Assembly (NCBI RefSeq): GCF_003943735.1
Contig: NZ_RJMV01000006.1
Span: 39,407 to 103,406 of the forward strand
Reading direction: 5' to 3'
Length of the DNA stretch: 64,000 bases
Origin: Streptococcus sanguinis
Lineage (GTDB): Bacteria > Bacillota > Bacilli > Lactobacillales > Streptococcaceae
Shown here: one piece after another, positions 7,746 through 15,696 of the stretch
Position numbering within the stretch: the stretch's first letter is position 1
Layout of the letters: the number at the start of each line of letters is the position of its first letter
Notes under the pieces: model-generated
The model's database searches: none
What the model was told of the DNA's origin: nothing
The model's input: the letters and a program-made list of their open reading frames with translations, nothing else
Translations under genes and position numbers: made by a program

Positions 7746-9005
7746 TTAAGCCCGATAGATACGTTTCAACTTACGGCTTCTGTCCCGCTGATAATTTTCA
7801 AAAGAAATAGCCGGTATAAGAAAGTCTTTATCAGTCGCCAAGTTCTGAAACTGCTGGACAAGCTCGTCTTCTCGCTGCTGACTACGATGTTCGATAGCAA
7901 TGGTCAGCGAATGGTCCTGCTTCTGAGCTACCTGATATTCTCCAATCCCATCAACTAAGAGCAGACAGCGGCGGATAAAGTCTGGAAAGACCTCCACCGA
8001 CTGACCTGCAGCATTTTCAAAAATGAAAATATCATCTGAGCGCCCCTCAATCCTATCAATCCGTGTAAAGACCGACCCGCAGGGGCAAGGTTCAGGATTT
8101 TCCACCAAGATATCATTCAACTCATATTGAAAAATTGGCTGAGAAGTCCGCTTGAAATCCGTAATAATTGGGTAAAAGCGCCTATCATCCAAGTAGTGCT
8201 TATCTACATGGACAATGTCTTCATTTAGATGAAGATCACCGTAGGCACAGCTGCAGGCTAAAAAGCCCTCGGTCGCTTGGTAAACCTGATCCACCTTTTT
8301 TAGACCAAATCCTTCTTGAATACTCTGCTGATCTGGCTCTTCCAAAATTTCTGCCACTGATACGACTTTGCTAGGGGCAATCTGCAAATTCCCTGCCTGG
8401 ACTTGTTTAGCCAACTCCAAGAGCATTGACGCTGGCGCCACCAAAATTGTTGGCTGGTAAGCATTCAAGCGCTCTACATGCTCTTCGGCTCCCTGAAAAG
8501 TATCAAAATACTCCAGAGAAATCAAGCCTGAATTGACAGTCTGATAGAGTTGGTTATCTGCCCGAAGAAAGAAGGCTATTTTATGTCCAAAAAGTTTGCC
8601 TTTAGGCAGCATCTTGGCCAAGATGGCTGCCGTCCACATACTGCGCTCCTTTTCAGTGGTAACAAATAAACCTCGATGACCAGATGTTCCTGAAGACAGG
8701 CCGACAGCGATTTCTCCTATCATGGGACTGAAATCACGTGTCCGCTCGCTCTCCAGTGCCAAGGCTAGCAACTTATCTCGATCCAGTCCCTGAGTATTGA
8801 GCTCATTGAAATGCTCCATCATAAAGGCCTTATTCATCTTAAAATCTGCTGGAATGCCTGATTTAAAATAAGGCGATTCCTGCTGCAGAAATTCCCGATA
8901 AGCTGCTAAAGCCTTGGCTTGATAGCGTTCCAAGGCCTGTCGATCCTTAAATCGATGCCCCCAGCGCATGACGCTAAAGGTTTTTAGAAATGTTCCTAGT
9001 TTCAT
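7746..9005 (-). CDS. Adenylate-forming enzyme (coenzyme F390 synthetase / PaaK-like)
   Basis: 419 residues. The glycine-rich loop GLSSGTSGHRGLFVTT (around residue 105) is the AMP-binding P-loop of the PaaK/CapK/F390 branch of adenylating enzymes. YQATEGFLACSC and the acidic, Cys-containing ENPEPCPCGSVFTRIDRIEGRSDD carry the later core motifs, and the last 80 residues form the mobile C-terminal lid. Such enzymes activate carboxylates as acyl-adenylates; the substrate is unknown. ATG 9005 was preferred over an upstream in-frame start because it opens the conserved region; it overlaps the metallo-hydrolase gene by 32 bp, indicating translational coupling. Confidence 0.8.
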   Translation of the reverse strand: MKLGTFLKTFSVMRWGHRFKDRQALERYQAKALAAYREFLQQESPYFKSGIPADFKMNKAFMMEHFNELNTQGLDRDKLLALALESERTRDFSPMIGEIAVGLSSGTSGHRGLFVTTEKERSMWTAAILAKMLPKGKLFGHKIAFFLRADNQLYQTVNSGLISLEYFDTFQGAEEHVERLNAYQPTILVAPASMLLELAKQVQAGNLQIAPSKVVSVAEILEEPDQQSIQEGFGLKKVDQVYQATEGFLACSCAYGDLHLNEDIVHVDKHYLDDRRFYPIITDFKRTSQPIFQYELNDILVENPEPCPCGSVFTRIDRIEGRSDDIFIFENAAGQSVEVFPDFIRRCLLLVDGIGEYQVAQKQDHSLTIAIEHRSQQREDELVQQFQNLATDKDFLIPAISFENYQRDRSRKLKRIYRA

Positions 9006-9801
9006 ACAAAATCTGCTCCGCTCTCTCAGCCGGATCATGACTGACTAGCACCTGATAGCCGACAGCAAGCAACTGCCGAAGCAAGGCCACACCGGCCATG
9101 TATTCTTCCTTGCTATCCTGGATCAGTGACGGCAAGAAACGCATCTGCTCCGTATACGGCAAAAGATCCACGCCCCAGCACAAATCAGCTCCGATAAACA
9201 GATGATAATCTGGCAAAAAGAGACAAGCTTGACCAGCGGCATGGCCATCAACTGAGGCCAGATATATACTGCCATCCCCAAACAAGTCGACTGTCTTGCG
9301 ATAGAGGAATGCTTCTTGCACCTGCTGAGGTTCCACAACTTCCAACCGACTCTCAAAATCCTGCGGAAGAAATTCCTTGAAAATCAAATCCTTAAGCTTG
9401 GCATGTTGATAAGTTTTGAAGACGGTCTTGGTCAGAATGAAGCGAGCCTTGGGAAAGAAAGCGGCTCCGCCGATGTGATCTGGATGCAAGTGCGACAAGA
9501 TGACATAAGAAATATCTTCTGGCGCAATTCCTTTTTGCTCAAGAAGACGATCTACACGCTCCTCTTCTGACATATCAACAGGCGTTCCCAGACCATAAAG
9601 CCAGTATTTGAAATTGGGCTTCAGAATAGCTGGAGAATAGCCAGTGTCGTAGAGAATATAGCCTTTCTCACGATGCTTCAAGAGGAAAACACCAGCTGGA
9701 AAAATCATTTTTTTCTTGCCAACTCCCTTAAACATCTGCTGCAAGTGACTACTGCAGCGCCCAGGCTGAAGATACTCAATGTTCTCGATAATGTTGGACA
9801 T
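8974..9801 (-). CDS. Metallo-beta-lactamase-fold hydrolase
   Basis: 275 residues. The zinc motif SHLHPDH gives His104, His106, Asp108 and His109; later ligands are the His in SVDGHAAGQ, the Asp in LFIGADLCWG and the His in VLVSHDP. The overall pattern resembles the lactonase-like subgroup (AiiA/AttM), so an ester, thioester or lactone substrate is plausible. ATG 9801 is chosen because GAAGGGA lies 10 nt upstream. It overlaps the reductase gene by 26 bp and the adenylating gene by 32 bp. Confidence 0.82.
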   Translation of the reverse strand: MSNIIENIEYLQPGRCSSHLQQMFKGVGKKKMIFPAGVFLLKHREKGYILYDTGYSPAILKPNFKYWLYGLGTPVDMSEEERVDRLLEQKGIAPEDISYVILSHLHPDHIGGAAFFPKARFILTKTVFKTYQHAKLKDLIFKEFLPQDFESRLEVVEPQQVQEAFLYRKTVDLFGDGSIYLASVDGHAAGQACLFLPDYHLFIGADLCWGVDLLPYTEQMRFLPSLIQDSKEEYMAGVALLRQLLAVGYQVLVSHDPAERAEQILYETRNISKNL

Positions 9802-10753
9802 ATTTTGCAATCCCTTCACTGATTGTCAACTTGGGTTGATAGCCCAAATCCCTTACTGCTGCTGATATATCCAGCGTTTGACTGTAACGCATTAAGTAAT
9901 AAGTGTAAAGAGTCAGAGGTGGCTCTTTTTCAATATGAAAGAAGCGATAAAAGCTTTCAAATCCCTGTGCCAGCAATCCTAGAAAAACAGCAGGTAATTT
10001 AATATAACGTTTACGAACCTGTAAACCATCTAAAGCTTCATCCAGCATATCCTTGAAACTACGGGATTCTCCGTTGGTAATGTTGTAAACTTGTCCTTGC
10101 GCTTCTGGCATTTCCAAAGCCAGTCGAACAGCAAAGGCCACATTTTCCACACAGGTCATGTCCATCATTTGCTGGCCATTTCTGATGAGTGGAATCGCCA
10201 GTTTTTGGCTTAAGCGCAGAATCCTAGGAAAGATACTGGTATCCCCAATACCAAAAAGCCCTCTTGGGCGCAAGATAACCGATGGAACTTGAGGATAGCT
10301 TCGGACAATCCGCTCAGACATGAGCTTGCTTTTTATATAGAAATTCAGCTCATTTTCCTGAGGAGCAGCCTCTTCTTTGATAGCAAGTTGATCACGCGCA
10401 GCAGCATAAACACTTGGGGAGGAAATATAGACCAGTCTTTGCATTCCAAAATGCCGGCAGGCTTCCATAACCAGTTTGGTTCCTACCACATTAGTCTGAT
10501 AAAACTGCTCCCAGGGTCCCCAAATCGTTGAGAGAGCCCCAGCATGCACCACTGCATCCACTCCTTCACAGGCTGCAAAAATTTCTTCTTCTCTGGTAAA
10601 ATCTCCAGCAAAAAACTCTACTAAAGGACCTTCTAACTGCCGACCAGCCTTCAGATTACGACCAAAAGCCCGCACCTGATAGCCTTGTTCAGCCAGCTCT
10701 TCAACAACATACTTTCCTAGAAAGCCAGTCGCTCCTGTCACTAGAACCTTCAT
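9776..10753 (-). CDS. NAD-dependent epimerase/dehydratase family reductase (extended SDR)
   Basis: 325 residues. The N-terminal Rossmann motif GATGFLGKY and the active-site YxxxK (YIKSK, about residue 143) define an extended short-chain dehydrogenase. It resembles 3-beta-hydroxysteroid dehydrogenase and OleD-type reductases of beta-keto acids more than sugar epimerases. It is the first gene of the operon; ATG 10753 has the ribosome site AAAGGAG. A minus-strand -10 TATAAT lies at 10796-10801. No glycan genes are nearby, so the operon context favours acyl-ketone reduction; this is inference. Confidence 0.8.
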   Translation of the reverse strand: MKVLVTGATGFLGKYVVEELAEQGYQVRAFGRNLKAGRQLEGPLVEFFAGDFTREEEIFAACEGVDAVVHAGALSTIWGPWEQFYQTNVVGTKLVMEACRHFGMQRLVYISSPSVYAAARDQLAIKEEAAPQENELNFYIKSKLMSERIVRSYPQVPSVILRPRGLFGIGDTSIFPRILRLSQKLAIPLIRNGQQMMDMTCVENVAFAVRLALEMPEAQGQVYNITNGESRSFKDMLDEALDGLQVRKRYIKLPAVFLGLLAQGFESFYRFFHIEKEPPLTLYTYYLMRYSQTLDISAAVRDLGYQPKLTISEGIAKYVQHYREH

Positions 10754-10963
10754 CGCTACTCCTTTCATACAATTTTCTGTTTCTGTCTTGTCCCCATTAT
10801 ACACCATTTCAGTAAATCTTCCGTAAAAAAGCTGGAAAAAATCTTTACAAAATGTCACACCTGATTGGATAGGAGCAGAAAGAAATCAACCAATTTCTGA
10901 AAAACAGCTGCCTCTTTTCGACCTATTCTTAGTTAGAATCAGCTTTATTAGTTCATTGAGAGT

Positions 10964-10991
10964 ATAAAAAAGAAGCCGGTTTCCCGGCTTC
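10964..10991 (-). terminator. rpsD terminator
   Basis: GAAGCCGG-GAAA-CCGGCTTC followed by TTTTTT on the minus strand. Confidence 0.9.
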
Positions 10992-11005
10992 TGAACAAAT
11001 ACAAA

Positions 11006-11617
11006 TTAAAGCATTTTGTTGTAGAATTCAACGATAAGTGCTTCGTTGATTTCTGGGTTGATTTCGTCGCGCTCTGGAAGGCGAGTCAATGAACCTTCTA
11101 ATTTTTCAGCATCGAATGATACGAATGCTGGACGTCCAAGAGTTGCTTCAACAGCTTCAAGGATTGCAGGCACTTTCAATGATTTCTCACGAACTGAGAT
11201 TACTTGACCTGGAGTTACGCGGTATGATGGGATATCAACACGTTTGCCGTCAACAAGGATGTGACCGTGGTTTACGAATTGACGAGCTTGACGACGAGTA
11301 GTCGCAAGACCAAGACGGTAAACAACGTTATCCAAGCGACGCTCCAAGAGAAGCATGAAGTTGAAACCAAGGATTCCTTCTTTGATTTTTGAAGCTTGAA
11401 CAAACAAGTTACGGAATTGTTTTTCACCTACACCGTAAGTGAAACGAAGTTTTTGCTTTTCAGCCAATTGCAAACCGTATTCTGACAATTTGCTACGGTT
11501 GTTTGGTCCATGTTGACCAGGTACATAGTTACGGCGAGCCAATTCTTTACCTGTACCAGTAAGAGAAAGACCCAAACGACGAGCTTGTTTCCAAGATGGT
11601 CCTGTATAACGTGACAT
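11006..11617 (-). CDS. rpsD: 30S ribosomal protein S4
   Basis: 203 residues, the usual length. It opens [19 protein letters not shown] and has the S4 RNA-binding domain (about residues 93-155: [12 protein letters not shown] ... [14 protein letters not shown]). It binds 16S rRNA early in 30S assembly. It is monocistronic, with its own promoter, a structured leader and a terminator. Ribosome site AGGAGG. Confidence 0.98.
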   Translation of the reverse strand: MSRYTGPSWKQARRLGLSLTGTGKELARRNYVPGQHGPNNRSKLSEYGLQLAEKQKLRFTYGVGEKQFRNLFVQASKIKEGILGFNFMLLLERRLDNVVYRLGLATTRRQARQFVNHGHILVDGKRVDIPSYRVTPGQVISVREKSLKVPAILEAVEATLGRPAFVSFDAEKLEGSLTRLPERDEINPEINEALIVEFYNKML

Positions 11618-11802
11618 AAAAATGTCCTCCTATAAAATATTTTTGAGGAAATAGTCACTTAGAAAGCCCTGATTCGTGCAGAACATTTTCGCCCAAACAG
11701 CTAAGGCTACTTTTATAGCTGATGTTCTGTTGACGAGCTCCATGCTTTCCTGCTGCTATTTCACACAAAGGCTATTGTACCATTAATAAAGTCAAAAGTA
11801 AA
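11618..11802 (-). promoter_or_regulatory. rpsD promoter and structured leader (candidate S4 autoregulatory RNA)
   Basis: Promoter: -35 TTTACT (rc of 11797-11802), 17-bp spacer, -10 TACAAT (rc of 11774-11779) with upstream TG. The roughly 150-nt leader can form a long nested stem. GAAAGC (rc of 11744-11749) pairs with GCTTTC (rc of 11662-11667), and CAGAACAT (rc of 11722-11729) pairs with ATGTTCTG (rc of 11679-11686). TCGT/ACGA pairing lies between them. S4 represses its own gene through leader RNA in Bacillus subtilis; the same here is inference. Confidence 0.6.
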
Positions 11803-11811
11803 GGGCCTCAG

Positions 11812-11839
11812 ACAAAAAATCAAGCCAAAAGGCTTGATT
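11812..11839 (-). terminator. Terminator of the thiamine-precursor transporter operon
   Basis: AATCAAGCC-TTTT-GGCTTGATT followed by TTTTTTGTC on the minus strand. Confidence 0.85.
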
Positions 11840-11879
11840 GAAGTTGTTTCTTGAAAGCAAAGGAATTCAGGCAGTTACT

Positions 11880-12602
11880 TCACACTCCCAAAATCTTTAA
11901 AATCTCCTGCTTATATCGCAGCTTCTGCAGTTCCTTATCCTCGCTGTCTGACCAAGTCAGTTGGAGATCTGCAACAATTTGCCCAGGCCGATTTTTCAGA
12001 ATATAAATACGGTCACTGAGAGCCAGAGCTTCCTCGATGCTATGAGTAATGAGAAGAGTCGTCAGACCTAGCCTACGGTGAATATCCAGATACCAAGCGT
12101 GCAGCTCCATCTTGGTCAGCTCATCCAAAGCACTAAAGGCCTCGTCTAGAAGAAATAGCTTGTGGCCGAACATATAGGTCCGTAGCAGTGCCACGCGCTG
12201 CCGCATCCCCCCGCTCAGCTCATGTGGATACTTTTCTGCCACATCAAAGAGCCCGAACTCCTTCAAAATCTGGGTTGCCTGCTCCGTTGCTTCCTTTTTG
12301 GATACCTTTCGGATTAGCAGGGGCAAGATGACATTGCCCAGCACCGTCTTGTGCTCCAGCAGCAAGTCTTTCTGCAGCATATAACTCACCCGGCCCTTGG
12401 GATTTTCCTGGCCATCTAGGATAATCCTGCCCGACTGGACCTCCAAAATCCCAGCAATGAGGTTAAAGAGGGTCGTTTTCCCGACTCCGCTTGATCCCAA
12501 AATCGCTACGACCTGGCCTGCTTCTACTTGTAGGCTGATATCTTTCAAAATCTGCTGCTCATCATAAGCATAGCTTACATTTTCAAGTTTAATTTCTGTC
12601 AT
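11880..12602 (-). CDS. ABC transporter ATP-binding protein (ThiZ-like)
   Basis: 240 residues. Walker A GSSGVGKTT (about residue 36), signature LSGGMRQRVAL (about 129), Walker B KLFLLDEAFSALDE, H-loop LLITHS. The class is the nitrate/taurine/pyrimidine importer ATPases. It is the third gene of a riboswitch-controlled operon and its ATG overlaps the stop of the binding-protein gene (TAATG). With its partners it should power uptake of a thiamine pyrimidine precursor. Confidence 0.88.
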   Translation of the reverse strand: MTEIKLENVSYAYDEQQILKDISLQVEAGQVVAILGSSGVGKTTLFNLIAGILEVQSGRIILDGQENPKGRVSYMLQKDLLLEHKTVLGNVILPLLIRKVSKKEATEQATQILKEFGLFDVAEKYPHELSGGMRQRVALLRTYMFGHKLFLLDEAFSALDELTKMELHAWYLDIHRRLGLTTLLITHSIEEALALSDRIYILKNRPGQIVADLQLTWSDSEDKELQKLRYKQEILKILGV

Positions 12603-13600
12603 TATTTTATATAATCGTTGCTAAATCCCTTGTCACTCAAATCATTGTCCACGATACCCTTATCCTTGGCCCATTTATAAAAGGCATTCCAGCGGCTAGC
12701 CTCAAACTGACCCCACTTGTCCTTATCCGATGCATATTGCTCGGACAAATATTTTTGAGAAGCCAAGACAAAGTTACGCTTATTTTTCAGCTCTGGCGCA
12801 TGCTTGATTAAAATATCCGCTGCTTCTTCAGGGTGCTCCATGGCATATTGATAGCCCTTTTTGATGGCCTGCAAGACCTTTTTCGCCTCGTCCGGATTCT
12901 TCTTCAGATAGTCATTATTGGCAATGATGACTGGAGAATAATAGTCAAACTCCTTGACATAGTCCTTCATGTAAAAGAAATTAGTGTCCATGCCCTGAGT
13001 TTGAGCCATGATACCGTCCCAGCCATGATAAATCCACGCAGCATCAAACAAGCCATTTTCAATCGGCGTAATGGAGTTGGAATCGTTGTTGGGAACCTTT
13101 TCTACCTCATCAAACTGGCCGCCTTGGCTTTCAACCAAAGTTTTGAGCATGCCTAGCTCCACTGGATCATTCCAGGTACCATATTTCTTCCCAGCCAGAT
13201 CCTTAGGACTTGTAATCCCTGCAGACTTCTTGGAAATAATGCCCGAAGTATTATGCTCTACAATAGCCGCGACAGCTGTGATTTCTGCGCCCTTATCCAG
13301 TTTTTTAGCCATAGAATCTTGGAAATAAATACCAAAAGGTGCCTTGCCATTGATAATCAGATCCGAACTGCTATCTTCCGGCGGCAACTTGATATCCACA
13401 TCCACGCCTGCTTCCTTGAAGTAGCCCTTTTCCTGAGCTACATAGAGGCCGGTATGGTTGGTGTTAGGTGACCAGTCTAGGATAAAATCAATCTTTTTAT
13501 CCTTGCTTTCAGACGTAGATTTCGACTGACCGCAGGCCGCTAGGCCGATGATTGACACGGCAGCCAAGCCTGCCAGCAACACTTTATAACTTTTTTTCAT
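12602..13600 (-). CDS. Thiamine-precursor ABC transporter substrate-binding lipoprotein (ThiY-like, NMT1/THI5 domain)
   Basis: 332 residues. The signal peptide KSYKVLLAGLAAVSIIGL ends in the lipobox LAAC. The following DFILDWSPNTNHTGLYVAQEK is the hallmark start of NMT1/THI5-type binding proteins, which bind formylaminopyrimidine or HMP. Two ATG codons are adjacent (13603 and 13600); the second has better spacing from the GAGGA ribosome site. Riboswitch control supports a thiamine-pathway ligand. Confidence 0.88.
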   Translation of the reverse strand: MKKSYKVLLAGLAAVSIIGLAACGQSKSTSESKDKKIDFILDWSPNTNHTGLYVAQEKGYFKEAGVDVDIKLPPEDSSSDLIINGKAPFGIYFQDSMAKKLDKGAEITAVAAIVEHNTSGIISKKSAGITSPKDLAGKKYGTWNDPVELGMLKTLVESQGGQFDEVEKVPNNDSNSITPIENGLFDAAWIYHGWDGIMAQTQGMDTNFFYMKDYVKEFDYYSPVIIANNDYLKKNPDEAKKVLQAIKKGYQYAMEHPEEAADILIKHAPELKNKRNFVLASQKYLSEQYASDKDKWGQFEASRWNAFYKWAKDKGIVDNDLSDKGFSNDYIK

Positions 13601-13644
13601 CATTATCCTCTTTTCTTTCTTTGGGAAATAGCAGAGATGAGCTC

Positions 13645-14397
13645 CTATTTCCACTTGATGACATATTTTTCACTGACAGCCACCAGCTTCATCCCCAGAA
13701 GACTGATGACCGAAACCAATATAATAATGGCAAACATGGTGTCGTACTGGAAAAGTTTCTTAGACTGGATCATATAGACACCCAAGCCTTCGAAACCGCC
13801 CAGCCATTCGGAAACCACAGTCGTGATAAAGGCATAGGAAACACTGACGCGCAAGCCCGCATAGAAATAGGGCAGACTAGCTGGAATCTTAAAATGCCAG
13901 AGAATCTGCCAGCGATTGGCCTGCATTAGCTCAAAGAGAGTTAGAGTATCCCGATCACAATGCCGAAAACCATCCAGAATACTGACGATAATTGGAAAGG
14001 TCGTCGTCAGAATAATCAGCACAATCTTGGGCAAAATCCCATAACCCAGCCAAAGAACCAGGATTGGCGCCAAAGCAATGGTCGGAATCGTCTGCACCAC
14101 GACCATCATGGGATAAATCAGATCATTGAGCCAGCTCATGCTGTCCATGAGTATAGCTAGTATACAGGCCAAGATGACACCCAAGACTAAACCCAGTAAG
14201 GCTACTCTTAAGGTCGCCCAGCTATGACTTGCTAGAAAGCCAGCATCTCTGATAAAGGCCTGACCGATTTCCAGAGGTGTCGGCAGGATAAACTTGGGCA
14301 AGAGCTTGAGCCAGCCCATGACCTGCCAGATGACAAGTACACCCAGCATACCTAAGAGACCGATTTGCTGTCGCATCAGCCTTTGTAGTGCTTTCAT
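13645..14397 (-). CDS. Thiamine-precursor ABC transporter permease (ThiX-like)
   Basis: 250 residues with about six membrane spans and the inner-membrane permease coupling loop around EWLGGFEGLGVYMIQS. It belongs to the SsuC/TauC/ThiX class. ATG 14397 has the ribosome site GGGAGG; a longer frame would run into the riboswitch terminator hairpin and is rejected. First gene after the TPP riboswitch. Confidence 0.88.
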   Translation of the reverse strand: MKALQRLMRQQIGLLGMLGVLVIWQVMGWLKLLPKFILPTPLEIGQAFIRDAGFLASHSWATLRVALLGLVLGVILACILAILMDSMSWLNDLIYPMMVVVQTIPTIALAPILVLWLGYGILPKIVLIILTTTFPIIVSILDGFRHCDRDTLTLFELMQANRWQILWHFKIPASLPYFYAGLRVSVSYAFITTVVSEWLGGFEGLGVYMIQSKKLFQYDTMFAIIILVSVISLLGMKLVAVSEKYVIKWK

Positions 14398-14466
14398 TAG
14401 AACTATTTTCCTCCCTTCCTGCATTTTGGTGCTGCAATTCTTCAAGATATTACCATCGATAAAGAT

Positions 14467-14503
14467 GATAAAAGAAAAGGCCTTTTCCATATATGGAAAA
14501 GGC
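14467..14503 (-). terminator. Riboswitch-controlled terminator
   Basis: A perfect 24-bp palindrome at 14480-14503 (arm GCCTTTTCCATA) is followed on the minus strand by CTTTTCTTTTATC. It lies between the TPP aptamer and the first gene, so it is the expected off-state attenuator. Confidence 0.85.
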
Positions 14504-14526
14504 GCACAAATACCACTATTTTCGGT

Positions 14527-14604
14527 ATGATTCCTACGCTGGCATTACCCAGATCAGGTGCGGTCGAAGCTTACACTTCCTCTCAGACTGTACACAGACT
14601 CCCA
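14527..14604 (-). promoter_or_regulatory. TPP riboswitch (THI element)
   Basis: On the minus strand the conserved blocks appear in order: CTGAGAGG, GACCGCACCTGATCTGGG, TAATGCCAGCGTAGGAA. These are the pyrimidine-sensing and pyrophosphate-sensing arms of the THI box. Low thiamine pyrophosphate would allow transcription of the three-gene transporter. Confidence 0.95.
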
Positions 14605-14615
14605 TATATAGGACT

Positions 14616-14644
14616 ATGATAGCGCAATCATCAGCAAATGTCAA
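14616..14644 (-). promoter_or_regulatory. Promoter of the TPP-riboswitch operon
   Basis: TTGACA (rc of 14639-14644), 17-bp spacer, TATCAT (rc of 14616-14621), placing the start just before the aptamer. Confidence 0.75.
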
Positions 14645-14692
14645 GGTTGGAGCTCAGACTCACTACTTTTCAACGATAAGTGAAGCAAATAA

Positions 14693-15322
14693 TCATGGCT
14701 CAGTCAAATTCCCTTTCACAGCCAGCAAATCCTCCATAGCACTGATATTCTCTGTCTCGCTTGTGGATAAGATGGTTTCAAAACCCAATTCAGCTGCCGT
14801 ATCTAAGTTAGCCTGAATATCATCAATGAAGACGGATTCCACTGGATTCAGATTATATTTTTTCAACAGCTTTTGGTAAATCTCTGCTTCTGGCTTGACG
14901 ACCCCAACCTCTGAGGAAAGGATATAGCCCGACAGCAGTGGGTAAATGGGCAACAAACCAGCTTTTTCAATATGATAAAAAATCTCACAAGTGGTTGACA
15001 AGATATAGATTCAATAACCTTGATCAGACCATAGCCGAATCCTTTCCTGTAAACCACTGTAAACATGCACAACCTCATACCAATGATAAAAGATATTCTT
15101 AACGGCAGAATGATAGGAAGCATCTAACTGAGTCTGGACTCCCTCACAAGCTTCTTTCAAACTCAGCTCTCCCTTGTCCGTCTGATGCCAGACACCTGAC
15201 TCAAAAATGGCCTGTCTAAGAACCTGCCGCCGCTCTTTCTCAGGTTCAAAATATGTCAGGATTTTCTTAGAATTCCATTCAATCAGAACATTGCCCAAAT
15301 CAAAAACCAAATTTTTAATCAT
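14693..15322 (-). pseudogene. HAD family hydrolase interrupted by an in-frame TGA
   Basis: Two pieces in the same frame are separated only by a TGA at 15011-15013. The first has HAD motif I (NLVFDLGNVLIEW). The second resumes with IYILSTT (motif II), VGVVKPEAEIY (motif III Lys) and SVFIDD (motif IV). Read through, the protein would be 209 residues, a normal HAD-IA phosphatase. ATG 15322 has AGGTGG upstream. No frameshift is needed, so this is a single nonsense change or a sequencing error. Confidence 0.85.
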
Positions 15323-15418
15323 GATGACCACCTGTTTTCTTTGCTTATCATCCTCTATATACGTCGATTTGACTGAGGAATTGCTTCAAATATAAGTAAA
15401 AAGGCCCACTGGACCTTT

Positions 15419-15694
15419 CTATTCATCAAAATAACGGATGAGGTTCTTTTCTGTCAAAATGTCAGAATAAGTATAAGACTCCACATAGGTATTGGAGATT
15501 TCCCCTGGCTGACCGCCTTCATTGGAATATTCCACGATAAACAAAGACGGATAGACTTCAATCAGACGGCCTTGCTTGCTTTTTTGGCGCTTACGACCGT
15601 TTTCCAGCGTCATCTCAACGATTTGTCCTTCATGCGCCTTGATATCTTCTTTGATTTTTTTCATTTTTGCCACATCTGTAAATGCATCACTCAT
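15419..15694 (-). CDS. veg: Veg family protein
   Basis: 91 residues matching the small Veg/DUF1021 family, with core KEDIKAHEGQIVEMTLENGR and VEYSNEGGQP. Veg in Bacillus subtilis promotes biofilm matrix expression; its streptococcal role is not established. It starts 3 bp after dnaB and is probably co-transcribed with it. A weak hairpin AAAGG/CCTTT sits just after the stop. Confidence 0.9.
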   Translation of the reverse strand: MSDAFTDVAKMKKIKEDIKAHEGQIVEMTLENGRKRQKSKQGRLIEVYPSLFIVEYSNEGGQPGEISNTYVESYTYSDILTEKNLIRYFDE

Positions 15695-15696
15695 CT

